The position numbers and the translations under genes are program-made. DNA of 64,000 nucleotides, from positions 430,267,265-430,331,264 of the forward strand of contig NC_085138.1 in assembly GCF_035046485.1 (NCBI RefSeq), written 5' to 3'. Source of the DNA: Aedes albopictus (taxonomy: Eukaryota > Arthropoda > Insecta > Diptera > Culicidae). Shown piece after piece: positions 55,448 to 64,000 of this stretch (the stretch's first letter is position 1; each line of letters starts with the position of its first letter). The notes under the pieces were generated by a model. The model did not search any database. It was not told the DNA's origin and worked only from the letters and a program-made list of their open reading frames with translations.

Positions 55448-55981
55448 CGCGAAAGGCAAACGGAGGATCGAGTAGTATAAAAAATTGTTTGAATTTTTTA
55501 ACACGAGCGGGAGGAGAATACACATTCAGTTTTTCACTGATTGTGCAGGATCCGCGCATTACTCTTTGCCAACACAGATTTTTAGATTGATTTGGAGAAG
55601 TTTAAAGGTGGTGGCCATTGGAATCGGTTTCGGAAGTGCTGAAAAATTTGAAGTTTAGAGCACACTACAGTCGTTAGAATTGAATTGGATTACTGACTGA
55701 TAATCAATTGAATCGTTAAGCGACTAAAAGTAAAAAAAAAGGTCCTGAATGAGCACTAACACTATACACTAAAACACACAAATTAACACCATTTATTGAA
55801 TTCGTATTTCCTTATTTCGATTTTTAGTTTTAAAGTTTCCTAGCGTAAGTTGATTGAATTTTTATTTGTATATATTGTGCTACTGTTTTTTGAATTTCCT
55901 TAATGTTTTATTGAATTGCTTAGTTTTGAATTACCTATTATTGAATTTTCCTTACTGAATTACTACTCAATTAACGTCACA

Positions 55982-57952
55982 ATGAATGACGAACACGTGA
56001 TGATTTATCAATCGATGAACGTTGCGCACTTACTAGATGATGAGGTCGAACATGAACTCGTCATCCGTCGGGAGAAGTTTTCTAGTGGTGATTCGAGGGA
56101 CGTGAAGAGACGCAAATTGCGAGGAGTGATGAAGCTGCAAAGGGATAAGAACGATTTTACTATCTGTTTGTTGAAAGACGAGCAGATTGAGGCAGAGTTT
56201 CAAGAAATTGACGAAAAGTTGGCCAAGATTCGCGAGGCGTTAGAAAACAGATTAGTGAAGAAGGTCGATATGCCACCGTTGAAAACGCGGTTAGTTCATT
56301 TGCTTTTCCGGTTGCGTAGGTTGAAAGAAGGAAAGAAGTTCGATACGCAAGGTCTCGAGAACGCGGCGGTTCAAATGCTGAACAACTACTTCTCGTTTCT
56401 CTCGACTGACCCAGATGCAGTGTTAGAAACGCAGGAGAGATTAAGGAACGATTTGAGTAGGCTTAGTGTTCAAGGAGGGAAAGAGAATGGAGAGGACGAA
56501 GAAACAGAATCGTTGTCGGAGGAAGACGTTGTTGTAGCGCGTAGAAAGGGTAAGAAAAGGCGGCCTACAAGTACGCCTAGGAAAATTAGAAGGAGGAAGA
56601 TGAAAAGCCCCGACAAAATGATGAAGATGATGATGAGCAGAATAGATAAGTACCTTGAGCAGAAGTTGAGCAGTTTGAATCTGAGTAGAGGGAATGAAAT
56701 GAGTAGTAGCCAGTCTAGAGGGCCAGGGAATAGCGTCGAGGTCGTAGAATCGGTGAGCGAGGAAGAACAACCGCAAGCTGAGGGAAGCGGAGCGGTAGGA
56801 AGAATCCAGGTCCAGAAGAACAGCAAACCGACTCGTAAAACGCAGGTAGACGACCGTGCCGCGAAGAGAAGAGAGGAAACGCGTAGAGCAGAGGTTTGTG
56901 ACGAAAGCAGTGAGGACGATTCGGACGGTTCCACAAGTTCGAGTGACGAGGAGGAATCTAGCAGCTCGGATGGAGCCCGCCGCAGTAAGAGGAAGGGATC
57001 GTCTCGTAGACCGCGACCAGTAGCAGATTGGAAGCTCAAGTACGATGGGAAGGACGACGGAAAGCTGCTGAATAAGTTCATTGCGGAGGTCGAGTTTATG
57101 GCGGAAGCTGAAAACATCAGCAAGAGGACGTTGTTTAAGGAGGCAATCCACTTGTTCGCAGGAGAGGTTCGTACATGGTACATGGACGGAAAGCGGAACA
57201 AGGACTTCAGGAACTGGAGCGAATTAGTCACGGAGCTGAAGTTGGAGTACCAATCGCCGGACCTGGATTTCCACTACGAACAGCAGGCTACGCAGAGAAG
57301 ACAGAGGAGATCCGAAAAGTTCTCGGAATACTACAACGCGATCAAGGAGATTTTTGGATATATGTCAGTACCACCCACTGAGGACAGGAAGTTTGACATC
57401 GTGTTTCGAAATTTAAGGTCCGATTATAAAAACGCCTTGGTGGTGAAAAATATTCGGACTCTTAAAGCGTTAAAGGTCTGGGGAAGAAAACTGGATTCGG
57501 CAAACTGGTATTTATACCGGAACAAGGACAATGAAGCAGGCCAGAAGTCCGCCCAAGTGCATGAAGTTTCGAGGAAACCATTCCAGAAACCAATGGGCAC
57601 TACTGGGAAGGATTGGAAGCCGAAGTCCTTTGGCAACAGGGTTCCAGAGCAGAAACATCAGGATCAAAAATTCCCAAGAAGACCAGCCGAGAATCAGAAA
57701 CCACCCACACCTAGGAGAGATCCACGGAGAGAGCCGTCGCCGCAGGAAGGTAGTTCAGCAGGCACTCTAGCGAGGCAGGCTGAAATGTACCGTATGCCAG
57801 ACAGTGAGGTGTGTTTTAACTGTAGAGGTAAAAACCACCATTACAAATCCTGTCTACAGAAGCGTGAGAAGTTTTGTACAAAATGTGGTTTACATGACTT
57901 TACAACGGAAAATTGCCTATTTTGTCAAAAAAACGGACGCAAATCGACGTAG
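55982..57952 (+). CDS. gag: Ty3/gypsy Gag polyprotein
   Basis: The ATG at 55982 (CACAATGAAT, A at -3) is the first in frame with good context; the frame itself opens 66 bp earlier at a TTG. The product is 656 residues. The N-terminal half is charged, with acidic and lysine/arginine-rich low-complexity blocks (for example RRKGKKRR and SSSDEEESSSS). About residues 355-520 form the retrotransposon Gag capsid-like domain (DWKLKYDGK, FKEAIHLFAGEVRTWY, YYNAIKEIF). A CCHC knuckle (CFNCRGKNHHYKSC, about residue 611) is followed by a degenerate second one (CTKCGLHDFTTENC), where the spacing of His is off. Gag packages RNA into cytoplasmic particles. It ends at a TAG just after the slippery site. Confidence 0.93.
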   Translation: MNDEHVMIYQSMNVAHLLDDEVEHELVIRREKFSSGDSRDVKRRKLRGVMKLQRDKNDFTICLLKDEQIEAEFQEIDEKLAKIREALENRLVKKVDMPPLKTRLVHLLFRLRRLKEGKKFDTQGLENAAVQMLNNYFSFLSTDPDAVLETQERLRNDLSRLSVQGGKENGEDEETESLSEEDVVVARRKGKKRRPTSTPRKIRRRKMKSPDKMMKMMMSRIDKYLEQKLSSLNLSRGNEMSSSQSRGPGNSVEVVESVSEEEQPQAEGSGAVGRIQVQKNSKPTRKTQVDDRAAKRREETRRAEVCDESSEDDSDGSTSSSDEEESSSSDGARRSKRKGSSRRPRPVADWKLKYDGKDDGKLLNKFIAEVEFMAEAENISKRTLFKEAIHLFAGEVRTWYMDGKRNKDFRNWSELVTELKLEYQSPDLDFHYEQQATQRRQRRSEKFSEYYNAIKEIFGYMSVPPTEDRKFDIVFRNLRSDYKNALVVKNIRTLKALKVWGRKLDSANWYLYRNKDNEAGQKSAQVHEVSRKPFQKPMGTTGKDWKPKSFGNRVPEQKHQDQKFPRRPAENQKPPTPRRDPRREPSPQEGSSAGTLARQAEMYRMPDSEVCFNCRGKNHHYKSCLQKREKFCTKCGLHDFTTENCLFCQKNGRKST

Positions 57953-60900
57953 GAGGTCGTCGAGTGCGGACCCAAAAACCTCTAACTGTCTTCGTGCCGT
58001 CCAATCCAGAAGTGGAGGAGTTAACTGTTCAGGTAGAAGGTGATAATCGTCCGTTTGTCAAATTTGAGGTAATGGGGATGCAAATGGTAGGGCTTTTAGA
58101 CAGTGGTGCCCAGGTGTCAATTCTAGGAATCGGAGGCGAGAAACTGTTGAGAAAGCTGAACATGAAGAAGTCCCAGACGAAAACGAAGTTGTTCGCAGCT
58201 GGTGGAGAGGTTCTAGAAGTTCGTGGAGCAGTGCATCTTCCAATTACTTTCAACGGCAGGACGAGACTTGTAACGACCCTAATTGCTCCCTCACTGAAAA
58301 GAAGGTTTATCCTGGGGATGAATTTTTGGCGTCTTTTTGGCATTGAACCCACCATCAAAGAGTCGTCGGAAGCGTTTGTTGAGGAAGTCGAGGTTGAGCA
58401 AGATGAGGAGATACAGTTGACACCAGAACAGCAGGAACAGTTAGAAGCTGTCAAAAAGGAGTTTAAAGCGTTTGAAGATGGTCAGATTTTGGAAACAACT
58501 CCGCTTATAACTCACAAAATCGAATTCACCGAGGACTTTCAGGCAGCACCACCGGTCCGACTAAACCCATACCCCTGGTCTCCAGAGGTACAGAAGCAGG
58601 TTGACATAGAACTGGACAAATGGATCGAAGCTGGAGTTGTAGAACGATCGACGAGTGATTGGGCTCTGCTGATTGTACCCGTGATGAAAAAAGGCGAGAC
58701 AACCGAGGGAGAAACCAGCTTGAAGGTTCGAATGTGCTTGGACGCCCGAAAACTCAACGACCGAACGCGTAGAGATGCCTACCCACTGCCGCATCAGGAT
58801 CGAATCCTTGGACGATTGGGGTCTGCGCGATTCCTGTCGACAATAGATCTGTCCAAAGCATTTTGGCAGATTCCCTTGGACCCTGAATCCCGCAAATATA
58901 CGGCGTTTCGGGTATTTGGTAGGGGTCTATTCCAGTTCACTAGGCTTCCATTTGGCTTGGTGAATAGCCCAGCCACTTTGTCAAGGCTGATGGACCAAGT
59001 GCTTGGATACGGTGAATTGGAACCAAAAGTGTTCGTGTATTTGGATGATATTGTCATCGCGAACGACACTTTTGAGGACCACATCCGCAGTTTGAAGGAA
59101 GTTGCTCGAAGGTTGAAGGAGGCGAACCTGTCCATAAACGTGGAAAAGTCAAGATTCTGTGTTCCTGAACTGCCATACTTAGGGTTTATCTTGTCTCGAA
59201 ATGGCGTAAGGCCGAATCCGGACAAAGTTGAGGCGATAGTGAACTTCGAACGCCCAACTTCCGTTCGGTCTCTCAGGCGGTTTTTGGGCATGATCAATTA
59301 TTATAGGCGGTTTATCGAAGGATACAGTGAAATAACAACGCCACTAACCGACCTGTTGAAGGGAAAACCAAAGGTGGTTAGATGGAATGAGCAAGCAGAG
59401 ACAGCATTCATCAACCTGAAGGAGAGATTAATCTCGGCACCAATTCTGACGAACCCGAACTTCGAGTTTCCGTTCACGGTGCAGACCGACGCCAGTGACA
59501 GTGCAATCGCAGGAGTATTGACCCAGGAGATTGAAGGAGTAGAACAGGTGATCGCATATTTCTCTAGGAAGCTAACCACACCACAGAGAGCCTGGAAAGC
59601 AGCTGAAAAGGAGGGCTTGGCTGCCATGGAAGCGATCGAAAAATTTAGGCCTTATATAGAAGGTACTAGATTTACCCTGATCACGGATTCCTCAGCATTG
59701 TCGTTCATCATGAACACCAAGTGGAAGTCCTCTTCCAAGCTGAGTCGCTGGAGCATGCAACTGCAACAATACGATATGGTAGTGCGCCACCGAAAGGGGA
59801 AGGAAAACGTGGTTCCTGACGCCTTGTCCAGGTCCATGGAGGCTTTAGAGGTCGTCGAGCAGGATGGATGGTATGCAGGCCTGATTCGTAAAGTTGCCGA
59901 TTGTCCCGAAGATTACGCGGATTTTAAGGTAGAGAATTCCAAATTGTACAAATTTGTGTCTTCTCCAACGGATTCACTGGATTACACTTTTGAGTGGAAA
60001 TTGTGTGTCCCGGAAAATCTGCGGAGGTCAGTCCTTGAAGAGGAACATGATGGTGCGATGCATCCAGGCTACGAGAAAAACATCCAGCGATTGAAATGTA
60101 GGTACTACTGGCCACGGATGGCAGTGGATTGCAAGAAGCACATTAAGAACTGTAAAACTTGCAAGGAATGCAAGCCTTCAACTGTTTCCACTGTACCGCA
60201 AATGGGTAACCAAAGGCTCACCAATAAGCCGTTCCAAATCCTAGCATTGGACTTCATTCAAAGTCTGCCGAGAAGCAAGCAGGGTAAATGCCATTTATTG
60301 GTCATGATGGACCTGTTTTCGAAATGGATTCTGCTTGCCCCATTGAGGAAAATTGAAGCGAAGGACGTGTGTAGGATTGTGGAGGACCATTGGATGAGGA
60401 GGTTTGGAACACCAGAGGTAATGATTACGGATAATGCGACGACATTTGTGGGAAAGGAGTTCCAGGGACTGCTTCAACGTCGAGGGGTTCAGCATTGGCC
60501 GAACGCTAGGCACCATAGCCAGGCAAACCCGGTGGAAAGGGTAAACCGGACGATAAATGCGTGCTTAAGGACCTACATGCGGGAGGATCAACGCAACTGG
60601 GATGCGAAGATCTCTGAAGTGGAGGAGATGATCAATACGACTGTGCATGCCTCCACGGGATTTTCGCCTTACCGTATCCTGTATGGCCACGAAAAAGTCG
60701 CGAAAGGTGATCACCACCGGCTTGAAAGAGAGGAAAAGGAGATTTCAGAAGGGGAGAGGGAGCATATTCGCGCACAGATTAACGAAAAAGTGTTTAGAAT
60801 TGTAGAAGAGAATCTCAAGAAAAGCTATGATAAAAACTTGAAGAACTACAATCTGCGCCACAAGAAATTTGCACCGACTTACCAAATAGGACAGCGAGTT

Positions 60901-61089
60901 TTTAAAAGAAATTTTAAGCAGTCGTCGGCGGTGGAGAAGTATAATGCCAAATATGGGCCAGTTTATACTCCATGCGTCATCGTCGCGAAACGAGGGACGA
61001 ATGCTTACGAGGTGGCCGACGAAGAAGGTAAAAATCTCGGTGTTTTCTCAGCCGCCGATCTACGACCTGATGACTCCAATTCTCATTAA
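57913..61089 (+). CDS. pol: Ty3/gypsy Pol polyprotein (protease, RT, RNase H, integrase)
   Basis: The frame is -1 relative to gag and overlaps its end; there is no suitable ATG, so entry by frameshift at 57928-57934 is expected. Domains in order (residues counted from 57913): protease LLDSGAQVSILG (about 61-72), RT with TIDLSKAFWQIPL, FTRLPFGLVNSPA and catalytic YLDD (about 376), RNase H TDASDSAIAGVL (about 525) and TDSSALSFI, integrase zinc motif H-x-H...CKTCKEC (about 713-755), core with ALDFIQ, TDNATTF and NPVERVN (about 779, 840, 875; D,D,E). The last two acidic residues are 34 apart rather than the usual 35. Motif spelling (YLDD, SPA, TDAS) is typical of Ty3/gypsy rather than BEL. The frame is uninterrupted for 3.2 kb to TAA at 61089. 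Confidence 0.95.
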   Translation: MPILSKKRTQIDVGGRRVRTQKPLTVFVPSNPEVEELTVQVEGDNRPFVKFEVMGMQMVGLLDSGAQVSILGIGGEKLLRKLNMKKSQTKTKLFAAGGEVLEVRGAVHLPITFNGRTRLVTTLIAPSLKRRFILGMNFWRLFGIEPTIKESSEAFVEEVEVEQDEEIQLTPEQQEQLEAVKKEFKAFEDGQILETTPLITHKIEFTEDFQAAPPVRLNPYPWSPEVQKQVDIELDKWIEAGVVERSTSDWALLIVPVMKKGETTEGETSLKVRMCLDARKLNDRTRRDAYPLPHQDRILGRLGSARFLSTIDLSKAFWQIPLDPESRKYTAFRVFGRGLFQFTRLPFGLVNSPATLSRLMDQVLGYGELEPKVFVYLDDIVIANDTFEDHIRSLKEVARRLKEANLSINVEKSRFCVPELPYLGFILSRNGVRPNPDKVEAIVNFERPTSVRSLRRFLGMINYYRRFIEGYSEITTPLTDLLKGKPKVVRWNEQAETAFINLKERLISAPILTNPNFEFPFTVQTDASDSAIAGVLTQEIEGVEQVIAYFSRKLTTPQRAWKAAEKEGLAAMEAIEKFRPYIEGTRFTLITDSSALSFIMNTKWKSSSKLSRWSMQLQQYDMVVRHRKGKENVVPDALSRSMEALEVVEQDGWYAGLIRKVADCPEDYADFKVENSKLYKFVSSPTDSLDYTFEWKLCVPENLRRSVLEEEHDGAMHPGYEKNIQRLKCRYYWPRMAVDCKKHIKNCKTCKECKPSTVSTVPQMGNQRLTNKPFQILALDFIQSLPRSKQGKCHLLVMMDLFSKWILLAPLRKIEAKDVCRIVEDHWMRRFGTPEVMITDNATTFVGKEFQGLLQRRGVQHWPNARHHSQANPVERVNRTINACLRTYMREDQRNWDAKISEVEEMINTTVHASTGFSPYRILYGHEKVAKGDHHRLEREEKEISEGEREHIRAQINEKVFRIVEENLKKSYDKNLKNYNLRHKKFAPTYQIGQRVFKRNFKQSSAVEKYNAKYGPVYTPCVIVAKRGTNAYEVADEEGKNLGVFSAADLRPDDSNSH
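57928..57934 (+). promoter_or_regulatory. -1 ribosomal frameshift heptamer A AAA AAC
   Basis: In the gag frame the codons read CAA AAA AAC, giving the heptamer A AAA AAC, a canonical -1 slippery sequence. It sits 15 bases before the gag stop codon and within the 40-bp gag-pol overlap. Slipping by -1 leads directly into the pol frame. No downstream stem was worked out. Confidence 0.85.
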
Positions 61090-62429
61090 TTGGGACGTGA
61101 GAACCTAAAAGAGAAACGGAGTGTTAAAATCATTTCAGCAATCAAAGATAATGAATGAATATTCACCATAGGGAAAGGAGCTGCACTGTTGCACCTGCAG
61201 AGCATCATTAGGAGGCATCGGATAGGGTCATCATTGTTCCTCGGTCGTATGTACCATCGCGCGGTAGTTCGCTCGTGAGGTAGTCAGGTCGTGAGAACGT
61301 AGGATTCATTATAGCCCCAATGTAGTGTAGGAGCCGTTCGTCCAATAGAGCAGAGAGTGAAAACTCTCTTGCTCAAGGTTGAGAGGATGAGTACCATGAG
61401 TATCCAACCTGTGAATCAAAGATTAATGACGTCATCAATTAAGAAGCTGCGCAGCGAGAAAGAGTAGGAAAGTAGGAAACAAATTTAACCCTTTTGTCGG
61501 TGAAGCCGATTACAAAAGAGGTGATGATAGATGAGGGGAAATTATAGGATAATAGAGTAGATAATAGGTATTTATAGATTAGGTATAGGCTTAAGGTAGG
61601 AAGATAAGAAAATTTAGGCTAGAAGAAGAAATGGTGTCGTTGAACTGTTGAAAACTTACCCGTTACATGTTTAGGATATCAAATTATAGCATTTTACAAC
61701 GCGATGAAAAATGCTCGTTTTCAGGTTCGTTCCGCAGGAAAACCGTTGATAGGATGCTTTCAATGCGCGCCGAAAGCTTGACCAGCAGAATAGGGTCTAT
61801 GTACTTCGTAGACAAAACCTGTTACGACCAGGAAGGCCACCTGGTCGAATAAACCTGAAAATAAACATATTCGTCCAGCTTAACGCATAGTAGATACATC
61901 ATGAAATACTTATCGTAATAATTCCGTCCATAGCATCACCATTCGACAGCGTCTATTCCGTCCGTCGTTGTTTGTTTTGTAGCACATTTTAATCCGTAGT
62001 CCTTTGTCCAGTTTTAATAAAGAACTTTTGTAACTGTCCGGTCAACTAGAACGTATAATCGCGATCGCGTGTGAGAGGAGACTGATTGGTCATCTCAATC
62101 TCCTACTGTATGTAGGCTGATTTGTAGATAGGCTCAGAGAGAAGGAAGTAGTAGAACGAATTCACCGTAGGTGTTCATTGACATACTTACTCACTACAAA
62201 ATAATCTCACGTGCTCAATTATAGCAAGTTTCTTAAGGAAATTCATGCTTTTAGTTTGCCGAAGATTTTAATGTGTTTTGATGTCCAGATGATTTTAATT
62301 GAATTTTAACTACTTCGCGTAGCGATTAGTGTATGTTTGTAATGTGTATGGCAACCCCCTTATAACTTTGATAAAGATATTTGAATTTCTGTGTGGGATT
62401 AAATAATTACGCAGTAATTATTTAACCTC
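61090..62429 (+). other. Long untranslated region between pol and 3' LTR
   Basis: 1.34 kb with no open frame beyond 61 codons (61667-61852). It holds no envelope motifs. Such length could hold cis signals or a lost third ORF. Confidence 0.6.
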
Positions 62430-62442
62430 GGCGGGGGGATAG
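62430..62442 (+). promoter_or_regulatory. Polypurine tract
   Basis: GGCGGGGGGATAG immediately precedes the TGTAACC start of the 3' LTR, the expected plus-strand primer position. It contains a C and a T. Confidence 0.75.
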
Positions 62443-63509
62443 TGTAACCGTTGTTACAAGCTTCAAATAGTTTTTTTAAATGCACCATGTGGTCGAACAT
62501 TCAAATATTCGAACATCATCGGCAGTCAAACTCACTTAGCAGTCCGACACGGCCATATGTAACGGCCGTTGTAACATGGCGTAACACAATTACAACAAAA
62601 TGGGTCATGGAGTCTCGAGTGGGCTGAAGGGTTCGAAGGATGATTGTTGGGCGGCCATCGCCCACTTATAATCAGGCGAGCGTGTAGACCAGAAGTGCTC
62701 TGTGGAGTTGAGAATTTTTAAGAAAAACTAGTGCGAGTAGTGAATCGAGTTACGTTGGAGAGACCGTTCACCGCAGTTCAGGTAATTCAATAGCTCGAAC
62801 CAATTTATGGAGCAATTATCCTGATTATTTCCTCGCCAGGACCTTTTGTGTGCCTTTTAAACAGTACGTTCTGGTTGGCGCGTCTGAAGACCGCCATTGC
62901 ACGCCGGTCAAGGTGACCTCGTAGTCGCCAAGACCTAATTGTCAAGGACCCCAATACCTCTGGCCGAAGGCCATCCACGTCAAGGAGGACTGATCTCGGG
63001 CCGAGGCCCTAAACATCAAGGAGAATTCCCTTCACGGTTCGACAATAGGGCGGCCTTGCCGTCGTCGACCGGTTTAGTCTGAAGGAAGCGCCTGATCATC
63101 CGAACCAACTCCACATCGCTGAATACCGCCATTCCAGCCCACCGAAATCCGCCATTGTCTCCAAATCCCCGTTCATCGGTATCGGGGCCATCTTGCCGAT
63201 CACTACAGCGTCTGAAGGAGTGACCGTGCCGCCGGAATTAGATCCGGAAACCCATCGCGAGCGCTCGCAGGACTGCAGATCATCAGGTACGTGCCAGAAA
63301 TCCAGTGAAACACCCGTGAACAACACAACAACAGTTTGGCCAAATAAAAAGTGTAATTTGAACCGCTCGTGTGATAACAGATTACTTGAATGATTGAGTG
63401 CCAATTTTGATCCCGCGAAGCCCCTCCGGTTGCCCGGTAGCGCGCCGACCCTGTGACTACGTCCGAGTCTCGCGCTGCTGAGTTGTTGTCGGGCAGAACA
63501 TTAGTTTCA
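62443..63509 (+). repeat. 3' LTR (1067 bp)
   Basis: Same length as the 5' LTR with one base difference found by eye (63071). Ends AGTTTCA before the ATCA duplication. Confidence 0.95.
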
Positions 63510-63513
63510 ATCA

Positions 63514-64000
63514 AGTATTGGGATCACAGACGAAGTGTTTTGCTAAGAAGTTAGATAAATAATCAGAAAAACCATATTCTTATATGAAAGAAATGGGAAC
63601 AAAATGCTCAACTCAACATATTTTGCCATGAACACTTATGTTACACCTAAAGATTGGATTAACGATGTGAAAACTATTCGATATCTTCGAAATATTAGAT
63701 AAGAGAACGAATTTCTCTTACGTGCATTGGTTAAAAACAGTCTCATTCGATTCTCTAAGCTTTTTCCTTCCGGAAATGATACAGTTTGATGCTTATTGAT
63801 GGCATTTATAACACACTCAGCGAAGTAAACTACCGAAATTCATCAAAATACCTTATGAAATTAAACCATAACAGTAAAGTATGGATGCCATAAGAATACC
63901 TTATGAAAATTGAACATGCTTATTATGACCTAATTACATAAGATAAACTTATGAAAAGAGCAGAAAAATCACAAAATAATGCAGACTGGGATCGATCCAT
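63514..64000. other. Right flank, no feature seen
   Basis: AT-rich sequence in which ATACCTTATGAAA-type words recur (about 63850, 63897 and, less exactly, 63950). No open frame or terminal repeat recognised. Confidence 0.35.

Larger units (their letters stand above)
54362..63509 (+). mobile_element. Intact-looking Ty3/gypsy LTR retrotransposon (9.15 kb)
   Basis: A 4-bp duplication ATCA (54358-54361 and 63510-63513) flanks two 1067-bp LTRs. The order inside is primer-binding site, 5' leader, gag, -1 frameshift, pol (protease, RT, RNase H, integrase), a 1.34-kb untranslated region, and a polypurine tract. Both reading frames are full length with no stop, and the LTRs differ at one base that I could find (A at 54990, G at 63071). 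There is no env frame. It is the only element in the window that appears able to encode all its own functions. Confidence 0.95.

Noticed and set aside
55015..55559. Minus-strand frames in the 5' LTR and leader
   Set aside because: The first recurs identically in the 3' LTR because the LTRs are duplicates; no protein motif.
56441..57231. Two minus-strand frames of 236 and 253 codons
   Set aside because: They lie antisense to the gag frame, whose low-complexity composition keeps the complement open; no motifs.
61667..61852. 61-codon frame as an envelope or accessory gene of the Ty3/gypsy element
   Set aside because: Too short, without signal peptide, membrane segment or glycosylation pattern.

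Overview
The window reads as an insect, very probably culicine mosquito (Aedes-type), genomic segment. The evidence is several tRNA-derived SINEs (three resembling Feilai of Aedes), BEL/Pao, Ty3/gypsy, RTE-like and LOA/R1-like retroelements, many palindromic MITEs, and one apparent host exon. Nothing points to a bacterial, viral or organellar origin. Nearly all of it is transposable-element sequence, much of it stacked element inside element; target-site duplications (TSDs) let many insertions be bounded to the base.

Layout. 1-3.4 kb: three non-coding terminal-inverted-repeat (TIR) elements. 4.0-5.1 kb: an RTE-like reverse-transcriptase relic holding a 3' LINE fragment. 5.4-6.5 kb: a long foldback element carrying a solo LTR in its loop. 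6.5-16.3 kb: a decayed minus-strand BEL/Pao element split by a 6.2-kb LINE (9174-15357), which is itself interrupted by a hAT-type MITE. 16.3-18.7 kb: no feature recognised. 18.8-20 kb: RTE-like relics. 20-30.3 kb: a four-level stack: a hAT-like element with a 12-bp-period array, split by a 5.4-kb TA-flanked element, split by a 3.2-kb palindromic hAT-like element carrying nine CTCF-like motifs, split by a MITE whose TSD copies one motif. 30.6-36.9 kb: a second, complete copy of the array-bearing element. 37.3-38.2 kb: a second foldback copy with a SINE. 39.0-39.5 kb (minus): the last coding exon of a Commissureless-like gene, the only convincing host coding sequence. 40.2-46.7 kb: a second LINE relic broken by a TA element and by a tandem array of 463-bp units. 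47.8-54.2 kb: further MITEs and SINEs. 54362-63509: an intact-looking Ty3/gypsy retrotransposon with two 1067-bp LTRs that I find to differ at one base, a gag frame and a pol frame joined by a canonical -1 slippery heptamer.

How the genes work together: only the Ty3/gypsy element looks functional as a unit (gag, frameshift, protease-RT-RNase H-integrase, PBS, polypurine tract, LTRs). The other retroelement genes are broken. The comm-like exon lies among repeats and its upstream exons were not found. All identities are from motif reading; no database search was run.
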